Assembly: GCA_016926495.1 (NCBI GenBank)
Contig: JAFGOL010000190.1
Location: 1-13,392 of the forward strand
Direction: 5' to 3'
Origin: Oligoflexia bacterium
Lineage (GTDB): Bacteria > Bdellovibrionota > JAFGOL01
DNA: 13,392 bases
Below, piece by piece: positions 7,266 to 13,392 of this stretch. The translations under genes and the position numbers were made by a program. The number at the start of each line of letters is the position of its first letter. The stretch's first letter is position 1. The notes under the pieces are model-generated. The model had not been told where the DNA came from. It searched no databases and was given only the letters and a program-made list of their open reading frames with translations.

Positions 7266-8525
7266 CTATAACGGAAATGAAAGTATAAACTTTGTGCTCG
7301 CGGAGCTGCTTACGCAGGAAACACTTCCCTCCTGCTGCTGCATAATGTTGTAGACCATGGAGAGTCCGAGGCCTATACCCTTGCCCATTGTTTTTGTGGT
7401 GAAAAAGGGTTCGAAAATCTTGGGCATTATCTCAGACGGTATTTCCTGTCCGTTATCTTCAACAACGATATTGACTGTATTATCTGTCTTTTCCACATAA
7501 ATTCTTATTTTGGATTTTCCGTCTTTATATACAAAATCTATGGCGTTTGCCAGGACATTGGTAAGCGCGTGAATGGTTAACGAAGGTACACATGATATTT
7601 CCATATCATTATCGGCATACTCTATAACGGGTTTATGCCTTTCGATCTTAGCCTTAAGCAGAATTCTTGCCTGTTCAATGAGCAGGCTGACTTTTGTAAG
7701 TATTTTGTTTTCAAAATTGATATTTTTTGTGAATTCCTGGGTTTTGGAAATTATTGAAGCTATTTTATTGGCTCCCAGCGATATTTCCTCAATATGCTCC
7801 TTCAGGTTGTTTGTGTCTTTGCTGGTTTCAAGTTCTTCATTTATCAGGTCAAGGTATCCCCTGATCTGGGTCAGCGGATTATTGATTTCGTGGGCAAGGC
7901 CCTTGGACATTTCTGAAACAGCCCGTAATTTGGATGTTTCCGCAAGCTCGTTTTGCTGTTCCCTGATCTTTAACACATTCCTCTCTCTTTCCTTTTTGAA
8001 CAGCCACGCGAACAATGTGACAAAAAATATTTGCAAAAGTATGGATATGGTACGTATATAGACGGGAAAAATATTGCTGCTGACCAGGCCGGCACGATTA
8101 AGATAACCGGTCAGCAGGGTGACAACGGCAAGAAAAGCGACCGCAATAACGATCGGAGTACTCCTGGTATACAGGAAGACCGAAAGCAGGGCTACCACAA
8201 GCAGCCATGGCAAAAGATGAGAATATATACCGCCGGACTTCAGCGATGCGAACAGAATTATTACGGCTCCAGAGTAAATAAGAAAGGTCCCGCACATGTG
8301 GATACATTTTGAGGAATTAAGCCAAACAGCTCCGGCTATCAGTGCGATCCCCAATACCGCGAAATAAATATAATAGTCAAGACTTACATCACCAAACAGA
8401 TAGTATAACAGGGGTACGACCAGAGATATCATTGAAAGAGTTATTAACAGTTTTTTCAAAAAAATATTAGTCCAGTCGTTCTCTTGATTTTTAGCATTAC
8501 CTCTAGTATTTTTAATATTATTCAT
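7266..8525 (-). CDS. Membrane-bound sensor histidine kinase, orphan
   Basis: This 419-residue kinase has a signal-input region of about six membrane helices (residues about 25-175) with a short loop LKSGGIYSHLLPW (95-107) seen in many 5-6 TM sensors. A coiled-coil linker follows (about 176-200). The dimerisation domain has the phospho-accepting His212 in GLAHEINNPLTQIRGY. The ATPase domain has the N-box (N323/N327, NVLANAID), G1 (VEDNG, 355-359), F-box (FEPFFTTK, 371-378) and G2 (GKGIGLGL, 381-388), so it looks active. The HEINNPL box places it among NtrB/ZraS-like kinases. No response regulator with a usable Asp lies nearby. The start ATG at 8525 has GGAG 10 bases upstream and its own extended -10 promoter. 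It is divergent from the Lol-like operon and convergent with trkH, so a link to either the envelope or potassium is possible but unproven. Confidence 0.93.
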   Translation of the reverse strand: MNNIKNTRGNAKNQENDWTNIFLKKLLITLSMISLVVPLLYYLFGDVSLDYYIYFAVLGIALIAGAVWLNSSKCIHMCGTFLIYSGAVIILFASLKSGGIYSHLLPWLLVVALLSVFLYTRSTPIVIAVAFLAVVTLLTGYLNRAGLVSSNIFPVYIRTISILLQIFFVTLFAWLFKKERERNVLKIREQQNELAETSKLRAVSEMSKGLAHEINNPLTQIRGYLDLINEELETSKDTNNLKEHIEEISLGANKIASIISKTQEFTKNINFENKILTKVSLLIEQARILLKAKIERHKPVIEYADNDMEISCVPSLTIHALTNVLANAIDFVYKDGKSKIRIYVEKTDNTVNIVVEDNGQEIPSEIMPKIFEPFFTTKTMGKGIGLGLSMVYNIMQQQEGSVSCVSSSASTKFILSFPL

Positions 8526-8546
8526 AAATAAAAAACTCCATAAATT

Positions 8547-8576
8547 TTGTAGTTTAGATTATAGCAATTTTATTTT
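8547..8576 (+). promoter_or_regulatory. Weak candidate promoter for the LolA-like/ABC operon
   Basis: TTGTAG (8547-8552) and TATTTT (8571-8576, four of six) are 18 bases apart, in the only spacer where a promoter for the plus-strand operon would be expected. It overlaps the minus-strand kinase promoter. The match is weak and the spacer is very AT-rich, so chance is likely. Confidence 0.25.
8558..8566 (-). promoter_or_regulatory. Extended -10 promoter for the histidine kinase gene
   Basis: The minus strand reads TGCTATAAT, a perfect extended -10 element (TG, one base, TATAAT). No good -35 box is seen at 16-18 bases upstream, which extended -10 promoters can do without. Transcription would start near 8551, giving a leader of about 26 bases that includes the GGAG ribosome site of the kinase. 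Confidence 0.6.
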
Positions 8577-8601
8577 AGTGTCTAATACTTTTGGAGGAAA
8601 G

Positions 8602-9363
8602 ATGTTAATTACGCGGTATATCCTGAACAGTATTTTTTTCATAACACTGGGCAGCAACCTTCTTTTCGGCGAATCGCCCCCCAATGTTGAAAAAATATTA
8701 AAAGAGTCGGACAGGCTGTACAGGGCTGACAGTTGTTATGCCAAAATTGAAATGACCATAGTTAATCCCAACTGGCGCAGAACTCTTTTAATGGATACGT
8801 GGACAATCGGTATGGACAGGACAATGATACGTATACTTGAACCTAAAAAGGACAGGGGAATATCCACTCTCCGTATAAAAAACGAAATGTGGAATTTTTT
8901 CCCGAAAATCGACAAGGTTATGAAAATACCTCCATCCATGATGATGGGTTCATGGATGGGCTCCGACTTCACCAATGATGATTTGGTAAAGGAGAGCACG
9001 TTTATTGATGATTACGACTCAAAATTGATCAATCCTGACACAAAGGACGAAAAAAACTATTATATAGAGTTAAAGCCCAGAAAAGAAACGGTAAGCGTCT
9101 GGGGAAAGATAATAAATGTAGTCGCCAGGGATACATATATCCCCGTCAGACAGGAGTTTTTTGACGAAAAAGACCGCAAGATCAGAATTATAACATTCAG
9201 CGAAATAAAAAACCTGGGCGGAAAAAAACTCCCGGTCTTAATGGAAGTAGTTCCGGCAGGCAGGAAAGATAAAAAAACGACAATCAGGTATATTGATGCC
9301 GTGTTTAACGGCAAAGTTCCTGAGTCTGTTTTCTCCCTCAGGAATCTCCGGAAAAAAATTTAA
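8602..9363 (+). CDS. Secreted LolA-like outer-membrane lipoprotein-sorting-type protein
   Basis: This 253-residue protein has an N-terminal signal peptide (hydrophobic core ILNSIFFITLGSNLLFG, likely cut near residue 23). The mature part fits the LolA-like superfamily often annotated as outer membrane lipoprotein-sorting protein. It consists of repeated antiparallel strands, an EMWNFFPKIDKVMKIP segment (95-110) and GSDFTNDDLV at about 120-129, which I recognise as the family hallmark. LolA-fold proteins carry lipidated cargo in a hydrophobic half-barrel through the periplasm. An in-frame GTG at 8578 would extend the protein by eight residues. The ATG at 8602 is preferred because GGAGG lies 4 bases upstream of it and the signal peptide then starts directly. 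It is the first gene of a five-gene operon with two permeases, an ATPase and an outer-membrane barrel, so it is probably the periplasmic carrier or acceptor for that transporter. The cargo is unknown. Confidence 0.88.
   Translation: MLITRYILNSIFFITLGSNLLFGESPPNVEKILKESDRLYRADSCYAKIEMTIVNPNWRRTLLMDTWTIGMDRTMIRILEPKKDRGISTLRIKNEMWNFFPKIDKVMKIPPSMMMGSWMGSDFTNDDLVKESTFIDDYDSKLINPDTKDEKNYYIELKPRKETVSVWGKIINVVARDTYIPVRQEFFDEKDRKIRIITFSEIKNLGGKKLPVLMEVVPAGRKDKKTTIRYIDAVFNGKVPESVFSLRNLRKKI
8932..8959 (+). repeat. 10-base perfect inverted repeat (possible hairpin) inside the LolA-like gene
   Basis: CCATCCATGA (8932-8941) and its exact reverse complement TCATGGATGG (8950-8959) are separated by 8 bases. 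In RNA this could fold into a 10-pair stem, extended by one G-U pair. It lies in codons for the Met-rich stretch just before and into the conserved GSDFTNDDLV motif, so it may simply reflect codon content. Confidence 0.5.
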
Positions 9364-9377
9364 CGGTGTTGTCGCTT

Positions 9378-10595
9378 ATGTCTATAAATAAAATAGCTTT
9401 CAGAAATGTGTTCAGGCAACGGAGGCGTTCGCTCCTGACCGCCCTTACAATGACGGGCGGTTTCGTGCTGCTGTCTTTTTCTTTTTCCATTATGGACGGA
9501 ACGTACGAAACGGCCATTCAGAAATTCACAAAGGCGTACAGCGGACATGTTCAGATACATAAAAGAGGATATCTTGACAAAAGGTCCATCTACAGTACCT
9601 TGAATGAAAGTGACAACATTGAATCCGGTTTCACGGATATTCCCGAAATCGAAAACTGGACAAAAAGGGTATTCTCACCTTCCCTGGCGTTCAGGGATAA
9701 AAAAACGTCAGCCGCGAGTATTATAGGCATTCAACCGCTTAATGAAGCCAAAACGACATCGCTTTCCGACACGCTGAAGTCCGGCACTTATTTGCCGGAA
9801 ATTCCTTCCGGGAATGTTATAATAGGCGAAAGGCTTGCGAAAATTCTTGATGCCGGTGTAGGCGGGGAAATCGTGCTTATAGCCCAGGGAGCAGACGGTT
9901 CTATTGCGAATGAAATTTTCAGGGTTTCAGGAATTCTTAAAGGAGGCATAAATTCCCCGAACAGCCTTAACTGTTACATGCATATTAAGACCGCGCAGGA
10001 TTTTCTGGCCCTGTACGGGCGTTACCACGAAACAGCCATTAACCTGACTCATTATTCGGCTTCCGAAGCCGTTGCTGAAAAATTAAGGACACTGGTTAAT
10101 AACGATGAAATAGACGTGGAGCCCTGGGAAGTAGTACAGAAATCCTTTTACGACGCAATGACGGCTGATAAAGAGGGGATCTGGATTACAGTTACCATTT
10201 TAGCCGTAATTGTAGGTCTCGGTGTTCTTAATACGGTTTTAATGACTATACTGGAAAGAAAGCGGGAATTCGGAATACTCAAGGCTCTGGGTACAACCCC
10301 GTTCCAGATTTTCAGGTTAATAGTACAGGAAATGTTAACCCTTTCAGTTCTTGCCGTAATCTTATCATGCCTGCTGAGCCTGGCGGTGAATACCGTATTT
10401 ACCATTTACGGAATAGATTACCCCGAGCCCGTCAGCATCGGCAATATTGAGATAACCACCATGCATGGCATTATAACATTCAGATCTTTCTGGGTCCCTT
10501 CTTTACTTGTAACCGGTACCGCGTTTTTTGTAAGTATTATTCCTGCGGCTATGGCCGCTTTGGTACAACCCGTTAAAGCCATGAGGGCAAGCTGA
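9378..10595 (+). CDS. FtsX/LolC-E-like ABC transporter permease (first of two)
   Basis: The product is an inner-membrane subunit of a type VII (MacB/LolCDE-class) ABC transporter with 405 residues from the ATG at 9378. One membrane helix lies near the N-terminus after a basic stretch (RNVFRQRRRSLLTALTM). A large periplasmic MacB-PCD-like domain spans about residues 45-260, followed by three C-terminal helices (about 264-290, 313-341 and 371-398). The cytoplasmic coupling region REFGILKALGTTPFQIFRLI is characteristic, as is the end PVKAMRAS. Start: GTG 9366 and ATG 9378 are both in frame. Neither has a strong ribosome site, but GGTG lies 9 bases before the ATG, and SINKIAFRN then matches the usual short cytoplasmic tail. 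It is a paralogue of the next gene, sharing GH(V/A)QIH and LAK-LxAGVG segments. The stop codon abuts the ATG of the second permease (TGAATG). Confidence 0.93.
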   Translation: MSINKIAFRNVFRQRRRSLLTALTMTGGFVLLSFSFSIMDGTYETAIQKFTKAYSGHVQIHKRGYLDKRSIYSTLNESDNIESGFTDIPEIENWTKRVFSPSLAFRDKKTSAASIIGIQPLNEAKTTSLSDTLKSGTYLPEIPSGNVIIGERLAKILDAGVGGEIVLIAQGADGSIANEIFRVSGILKGGINSPNSLNCYMHIKTAQDFLALYGRYHETAINLTHYSASEAVAEKLRTLVNNDEIDVEPWEVVQKSFYDAMTADKEGIWITVTILAVIVGLGVLNTVLMTILERKREFGILKALGTTPFQIFRLIVQEMLTLSVLAVILSCLLSLAVNTVFTIYGIDYPEPVSIGNIEITTMHGIITFRSFWVPSLLVTGTAFFVSIIPAAMAALVQPVKAMRAS

Positions 10596-11816
10596 ATGTT
10601 ATTTAAACTGGCATGGAGAAATATTCTGAGAAATAAAAGAAGAACGGTGATATCGTCGTTGGCGGTCGGTTTCGGGCTGACAACGCTTATATTTTTCGAA
10701 GCATTTGCCCTGGGATGGATCGTTGATATGATAGAAACGGCAACATCCACAATATCCGGACACGCCCAGATCCACAGGGAGGATTTTACCGATACTTATA
10801 ATGTTGACCTTACAATAAATAACAGCAAGAACCTGCTTGAAAATCTGGGCAGGGAAAAAGACGTCGTAAATTTCGCCCCAAGGGTTATTTCTTTGGGAAT
10901 TATTACTTCGCCAAGGGACATCGGTTCTGTAATGTTATTCGGAATAGAGCCTGAAAAGGAAAAACATGTGTCAAAAGTCGAAAAATCCATAATAAGGGGG
11001 GCCTTTCTTCCGGACAATGATAACGGAACAATATTGATAGGAAAAAAACTTGCCAAAACACTCGAAGCCGGTGTGGGTGAAAAAGTTGTTGTCACGGTAG
11101 CACAGTCGAAAACCGGTGAATTGTCGCAGGACATGTTCAGGATCGGCGGCATATTTGATCTTAGAACAGAGGAGATGGACTCGGGTTTCGCGTTTATAAA
11201 CATGACGAGAGCACAGAAAATGCTGAATATAGGTGATAATATACACGAAATTTCAATAGTATTTGACGATATCGATAAGGCATCCCGCCCCGATTTTTTC
11301 TTTTGGGAAAGATACTCCGTTAACGGCAACAAGGCGGAAGGCTGGAATAAAATTTTCCCGGAAGTGGAATCCATGATCAAAATGACTGACTTTTCCATAT
11401 ATATTACCGCGGTAATTCTTTTCGCGATAGTGGCGATAGGAATAATCAATACCCTGTTCATGTCCTTATATGAAAGAATTTTTGAATTCGGTGTTTTAAA
11501 AGCCATCGGGACACGGTCACTCGATATAGTTAAACTCGTCCTGTACGAGTCCTTCTGGCTTTCAATAGTCAGCGCGGTTTTCGGAATTGTTCTGGCGCTT
11601 CTGCATCATTATATTTTTTCCATTATTGGCATAAATTATATAGGTCTTGAGTTCGGCGGGGTGACCGTTCAAAACCTGATTTATCCGGTTTTTAAACCGT
11701 GGTCATATGTTATTTTTCCCATGATCATGATTGTTTTTACTTTAATTGTAAGCCTATACCCCGCGATTTACGCTTCAAAACTTGGACCTGCCAAAGCTAT
11801 AAGAAAAACGATGTAA
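10596..11816 (+). CDS. FtsX/LolC-E-like ABC transporter permease (second of two)
   Basis: This 406-residue protein has the same architecture as its upstream neighbour. A basic N-terminus (WRNILRNKRRT) is followed by one helix, a periplasmic domain (about 45-260) and three helices (about 262-293, 311-340, 368-394). FEFGVLKAIGTRSLDIVKLV is the coupling region and PAKAIRKTM the end. Parallel motifs show that the two permeases arose by duplication: SGHAQIH versus SGHVQIH, LFGIEP versus IIGIQP, and GKKLAKTLEAGVG versus GERLAKILDAGVG. This suggests a heterodimer like LolC-LolE rather than a homodimer like MacB. The ATG directly follows the previous TGA with no gap, and GAGGG sits 8 bases upstream inside the previous gene, so expression is coupled. 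Residues about 221-238 (KASRPDFFFWERYSVNG) are a local insertion with no counterpart in the first permease. No LolA-binding hook can be assigned from sequence alone. Confidence 0.93.
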   Translation: MLFKLAWRNILRNKRRTVISSLAVGFGLTTLIFFEAFALGWIVDMIETATSTISGHAQIHREDFTDTYNVDLTINNSKNLLENLGREKDVVNFAPRVISLGIITSPRDIGSVMLFGIEPEKEKHVSKVEKSIIRGAFLPDNDNGTILIGKKLAKTLEAGVGEKVVVTVAQSKTGELSQDMFRIGGIFDLRTEEMDSGFAFINMTRAQKMLNIGDNIHEISIVFDDIDKASRPDFFFWERYSVNGNKAEGWNKIFPEVESMIKMTDFSIYITAVILFAIVAIGIINTLFMSLYERIFEFGVLKAIGTRSLDIVKLVLYESFWLSIVSAVFGIVLALLHHYIFSIIGINYIGLEFGGVTVQNLIYPVFKPWSYVIFPMIMIVFTLIVSLYPAIYASKLGPAKAIRKTM

Positions 11817-11832
11817 AATACGGAGAAATTTT

Positions 11833-12522
11833 ATGAAGGAAATAATACGAACGGAAAAAGTAACAAAAATATACAGGACCGGAGAAATAGAGGTAGCTGC
11901 CCTCAGGGATGTTTCCGTATGTATCAACGAAGGTGAATTTACAGCTATCGCCGGACCTTCCGGCTCCGGAAAATCCACCTTTCTGAACATTATAAGCGGG
12001 CTTGACCATCCCACGTCAGGTGACGCGTACATATCTGGCAGCAGGATCAACGACATAAGCGGTACAAAGCTGTCTGACTTCAGGCGAGATAACATCGGCT
12101 TTGTTTTCCAGTCTTTCAACCTGATACCTGTACTTTCAGTCACGGAAAACATCGAATATGTTATGTTGTTACAGGGAATCCCCAGGAAAGAAAGGTCGGA
12201 GAGGGTGGCCGCAATTCTGAGTGAAGTAGGGCTTGAAGGCATGGAAAACCGGATGCCCTTTCAACTTTCGGGCGGGCAACAGCAAAGGGTGGCAGTCGCA
12301 AGGGCAATAGTTACGTCTCCGGGCATAATACTCGCGGACGAACCGACCGCGAACCTGGATTCCGCCACAGGTGCGGCCCTGCTCGACATGATGAAAAAAC
12401 TAAATAAAAAGAAAAACATGACTTTTATCTTTTCCACGCATGACAGGAACATTATGGACGTTTCCAGAAGGCTGATTGTTTTAAAAGACGGCAGGATAGA
12501 GAAGGATGAAGTTCGCGGTTAG
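11833..12522 (+). CDS. LolD/MacB-type ABC transporter ATP-binding protein
   Basis: This 229-residue ATPase powers the two permeases from the cytosolic face. All functional motifs are intact: Walker A GPSGSGKST (41-49), Q-loop Gln93 in FVFQSFNLIP, signature LSGGQQQR (145-152), Walker B IILADE with catalytic Glu170, D-loop NLDS (174-177) and switch His203 in STHD. FNLIPVLSVTENI and EPTANLD are typical of the LolD/MacB/FtsE class. The length is standard for a stand-alone subunit. ATG 11833 has GGAG 7 bases upstream and follows the second permease by 16 bases. Its last 17 bases overlap the next gene. I do not use the symbol lolD because the system may not be the housekeeping Lol machine. Confidence 0.96.
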   Translation: MKEIIRTEKVTKIYRTGEIEVAALRDVSVCINEGEFTAIAGPSGSGKSTFLNIISGLDHPTSGDAYISGSRINDISGTKLSDFRRDNIGFVFQSFNLIPVLSVTENIEYVMLLQGIPRKERSERVAAILSEVGLEGMENRMPFQLSGGQQQRVAVARAIVTSPGIILADEPTANLDSATGAALLDMMKKLNKKKNMTFIFSTHDRNIMDVSRRLIVLKDGRIEKDEVRG

Positions 12523-13392
12523 TACGGTAATTTTATTTCTGTTATTTTCCTTTCCGGTATCCGCGTCGGTAAGTTTTAACGGGTACCTGAAAAGTTTTTT
12601 TCTTTTCAATAATTATCCGGAGACGCCTGACTTCACCATAGCCAACATTAATACCGCCAGGGCGCGCCTGTTCTGGGAGCCTGCAAATGATTTTGCCCTT
12701 AATGCCGCGTATGCCGTATCACCGTCGTATATTTCCGATTCACAGGGTTTTGGCGCGGCTTCGCCTTACAGGTGCGTGGATTTTAATAACCAGCTTTATC
12801 CCCTGCACGCATACTCAGGCAGCGGCTTTGTAATAATGCAGAACCTGGACAGAATGAATTTTGTTTACAGGGCTGGCAGTCTTGATTTGGGCGTGGGCAG
12901 ACAGCCTGTAGCTTTAGGCTCGGCAAGGGTTATCAACCCGACCGATATATTTACTCCGTTTTCATACCAGGAACTGAACAAGGAAGAGCGTACCGGCGTA
13001 GATGCCGTCAGGTTAACAATACCCCTGGGACAATTGGGAGAAATCGATTCGGGATATGTTATAGGCGAAAAATTTGAAGAGTCTCTCAGCGCTTTGTATA
13101 TTAAGGTTAAATTTAACAAATGGGACACGGATTGGTCGGTAATTCTTGCGGGATTCATGGACAATATGATGCTTGGCCTGGATGTGGCAGGTTCCTTACT
13201 GGACGCGGGGATATGGCTTGAAACAGCATACGTTTTTTCAGGGATTTTAAAAAGATATAACAGTGACAACAATTATTTCAGGATTTCCGCTGGGTTTGAT
13301 TACAGTTTTACCGGTAATCTGTATTTCTTTGCCGAATATCATTTCAACGGCGCCGGCAGCACGCACTTTGGAAATTACCGCATGTTGCCTTA
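12506..13392 (+). CDS. Outer-membrane beta-barrel protein, N-terminal part (runs off window end)
   Basis: The frame from the ATG at 12506 is open to the window edge, giving 295 residues with no stop. A signal peptide is clear (MKFAVSTVILFLLFSFPVSA, likely cut after A20). The rest is amphipathic beta strands rich in Tyr, Phe, Gly and Asn (MNFVYRAGSLDLGVGRQPV, YFRISAGFDYSFTGNLYFFA), as in outer-membrane barrels. GRQPVALGSA (131-140), NPTDIFTPF (144-152) and RTGVDAVR (162-169) resemble motifs of porin-like barrels found beside LolA-like/ABC genes; this is from memory and uncertain. AGGA lies 9 bases before the ATG, and the gene overlaps the ATPase gene by 17 bases, so coupling is likely. As the last visible gene of the operon, it is the probable outer-membrane end of the transporter. 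Its function is inferred from context only. Confidence 0.82.
   Translation, partial: MKFAVSTVILFLLFSFPVSASVSFNGYLKSFFLFNNYPETPDFTIANINTARARLFWEPANDFALNAAYAVSPSYISDSQGFGAASPYRCVDFNNQLYPLHAYSGSGFVIMQNLDRMNFVYRAGSLDLGVGRQPVALGSARVINPTDIFTPFSYQELNKEERTGVDAVRLTIPLGQLGEIDSGYVIGEKFEESLSALYIKVKFNKWDTDWSVILAGFMDNMMLGLDVAGSLLDAGIWLETAYVFSGILKRYNSDNNYFRISAGFDYSFTGNLYFFAEYHFNGAGSTHFGNYRMLP

Noticed and set aside
7573..8061. 162-codon open frame on the plus strand opposite the histidine kinase
   Set aside because: It is antisense to conserved kinase motifs, low in complexity (Ser/Leu/Ile-rich) and has no ribosome site or family resemblance.
8578..8601. GTG start eight codons upstream of the LolA-like gene
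   Set aside because: The GGAGG ribosome site lies between this GTG and the ATG at 8602, so only the ATG is properly placed.
10796..11506. 236-codon open frame on the minus strand opposite the second permease
   Set aside because: It lies wholly antisense to a well-supported permease gene, has no recognisable domain and is rich in Ser/Ile/Pro as expected of a reverse shadow frame.
11775..12242. 155-codon open frame on the minus strand opposite the ATPase gene
   Set aside because: It is a shadow of the ATPase frame; the plus-strand reading carries Walker A and the Q-loop in the same bases.
12865..13272. 135-codon open frame on the minus strand near the window end
   Set aside because: It is antisense to the barrel protein, which has a signal peptide and strand pattern; the antisense product has no such features.
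1..13392. Mobile element, phage, CRISPR or defence system
   Set aside because: No transposase, integrase, repeat array, toxin-antitoxin pair or nuclease was found; all sizeable frames are accounted for by chromosomal-type genes.

Overview
The window looks like chromosomal DNA from a Gram-negative (two-membrane) bacterium. Two proteins look like outer-membrane beta-barrels with signal peptides, one is a LolA-like periplasmic protein, and a LolCDE-like ABC transporter is present. Clear Shine-Dalgarno sequences (AGGAGG, GGAGG) sit before several starts, and some genes start with GTG or TTG. Codon use leans towards AGG for Arg and ATA for Ile in all the genes, so nothing looks recently acquired. 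I cannot fix the phylum. A spirochaete or a candidate phylum with a LolA-like/FtsX-like envelope system would fit, but this is only an impression. No rRNA, tRNA, CRISPR array, transposase or phage gene was seen, and no gene-free stretch exceeds 100 bases.

Left part (1-2979, minus strand): a five-gene operon read right to left. It encodes a small outer-membrane-type protein, a degenerate PilZ-like protein, a pseudo-receiver/TPR protein, holo-ACP synthase (acpS, probably from a TTG start) and an EamA/DMT-family transporter cut by the window edge. Gaps are 8-24 bases. A good promoter (TTGACA, 17-base spacer) lies just upstream of the first gene. A MATE-family efflux transporter (2991-4355, minus) lies upstream of this operon and may be a separate unit.

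Middle part (4356-8525): divergent from the MATE gene are trkA and trkH, the NAD-binding regulator and channel subunit of a Trk potassium uptake system. They are separated by 5 bases. A 10-base perfect palindrome overlaps the likely trkA -10 box. A membrane histidine kinase with no response-regulator partner is convergent with trkH, with only 7 bases between the two stop codons. It has a perfect extended -10 promoter of its own.

Right part (8526-13392, plus strand): a tight operon for what looks like one trans-envelope machine. It encodes a secreted LolA-like lipoprotein-sorting-type protein, two paralogous FtsX/LolC-E-like permeases, a LolD-like ATPase, and a large outer-membrane beta-barrel protein that runs off the window. 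The set has an inner-membrane motor, a periplasmic carrier and an outer-membrane end point. The outer-membrane part is a predicted barrel rather than a LolB-type lipoprotein. This is the most interesting system in the window, though its cargo cannot be read from sequence.
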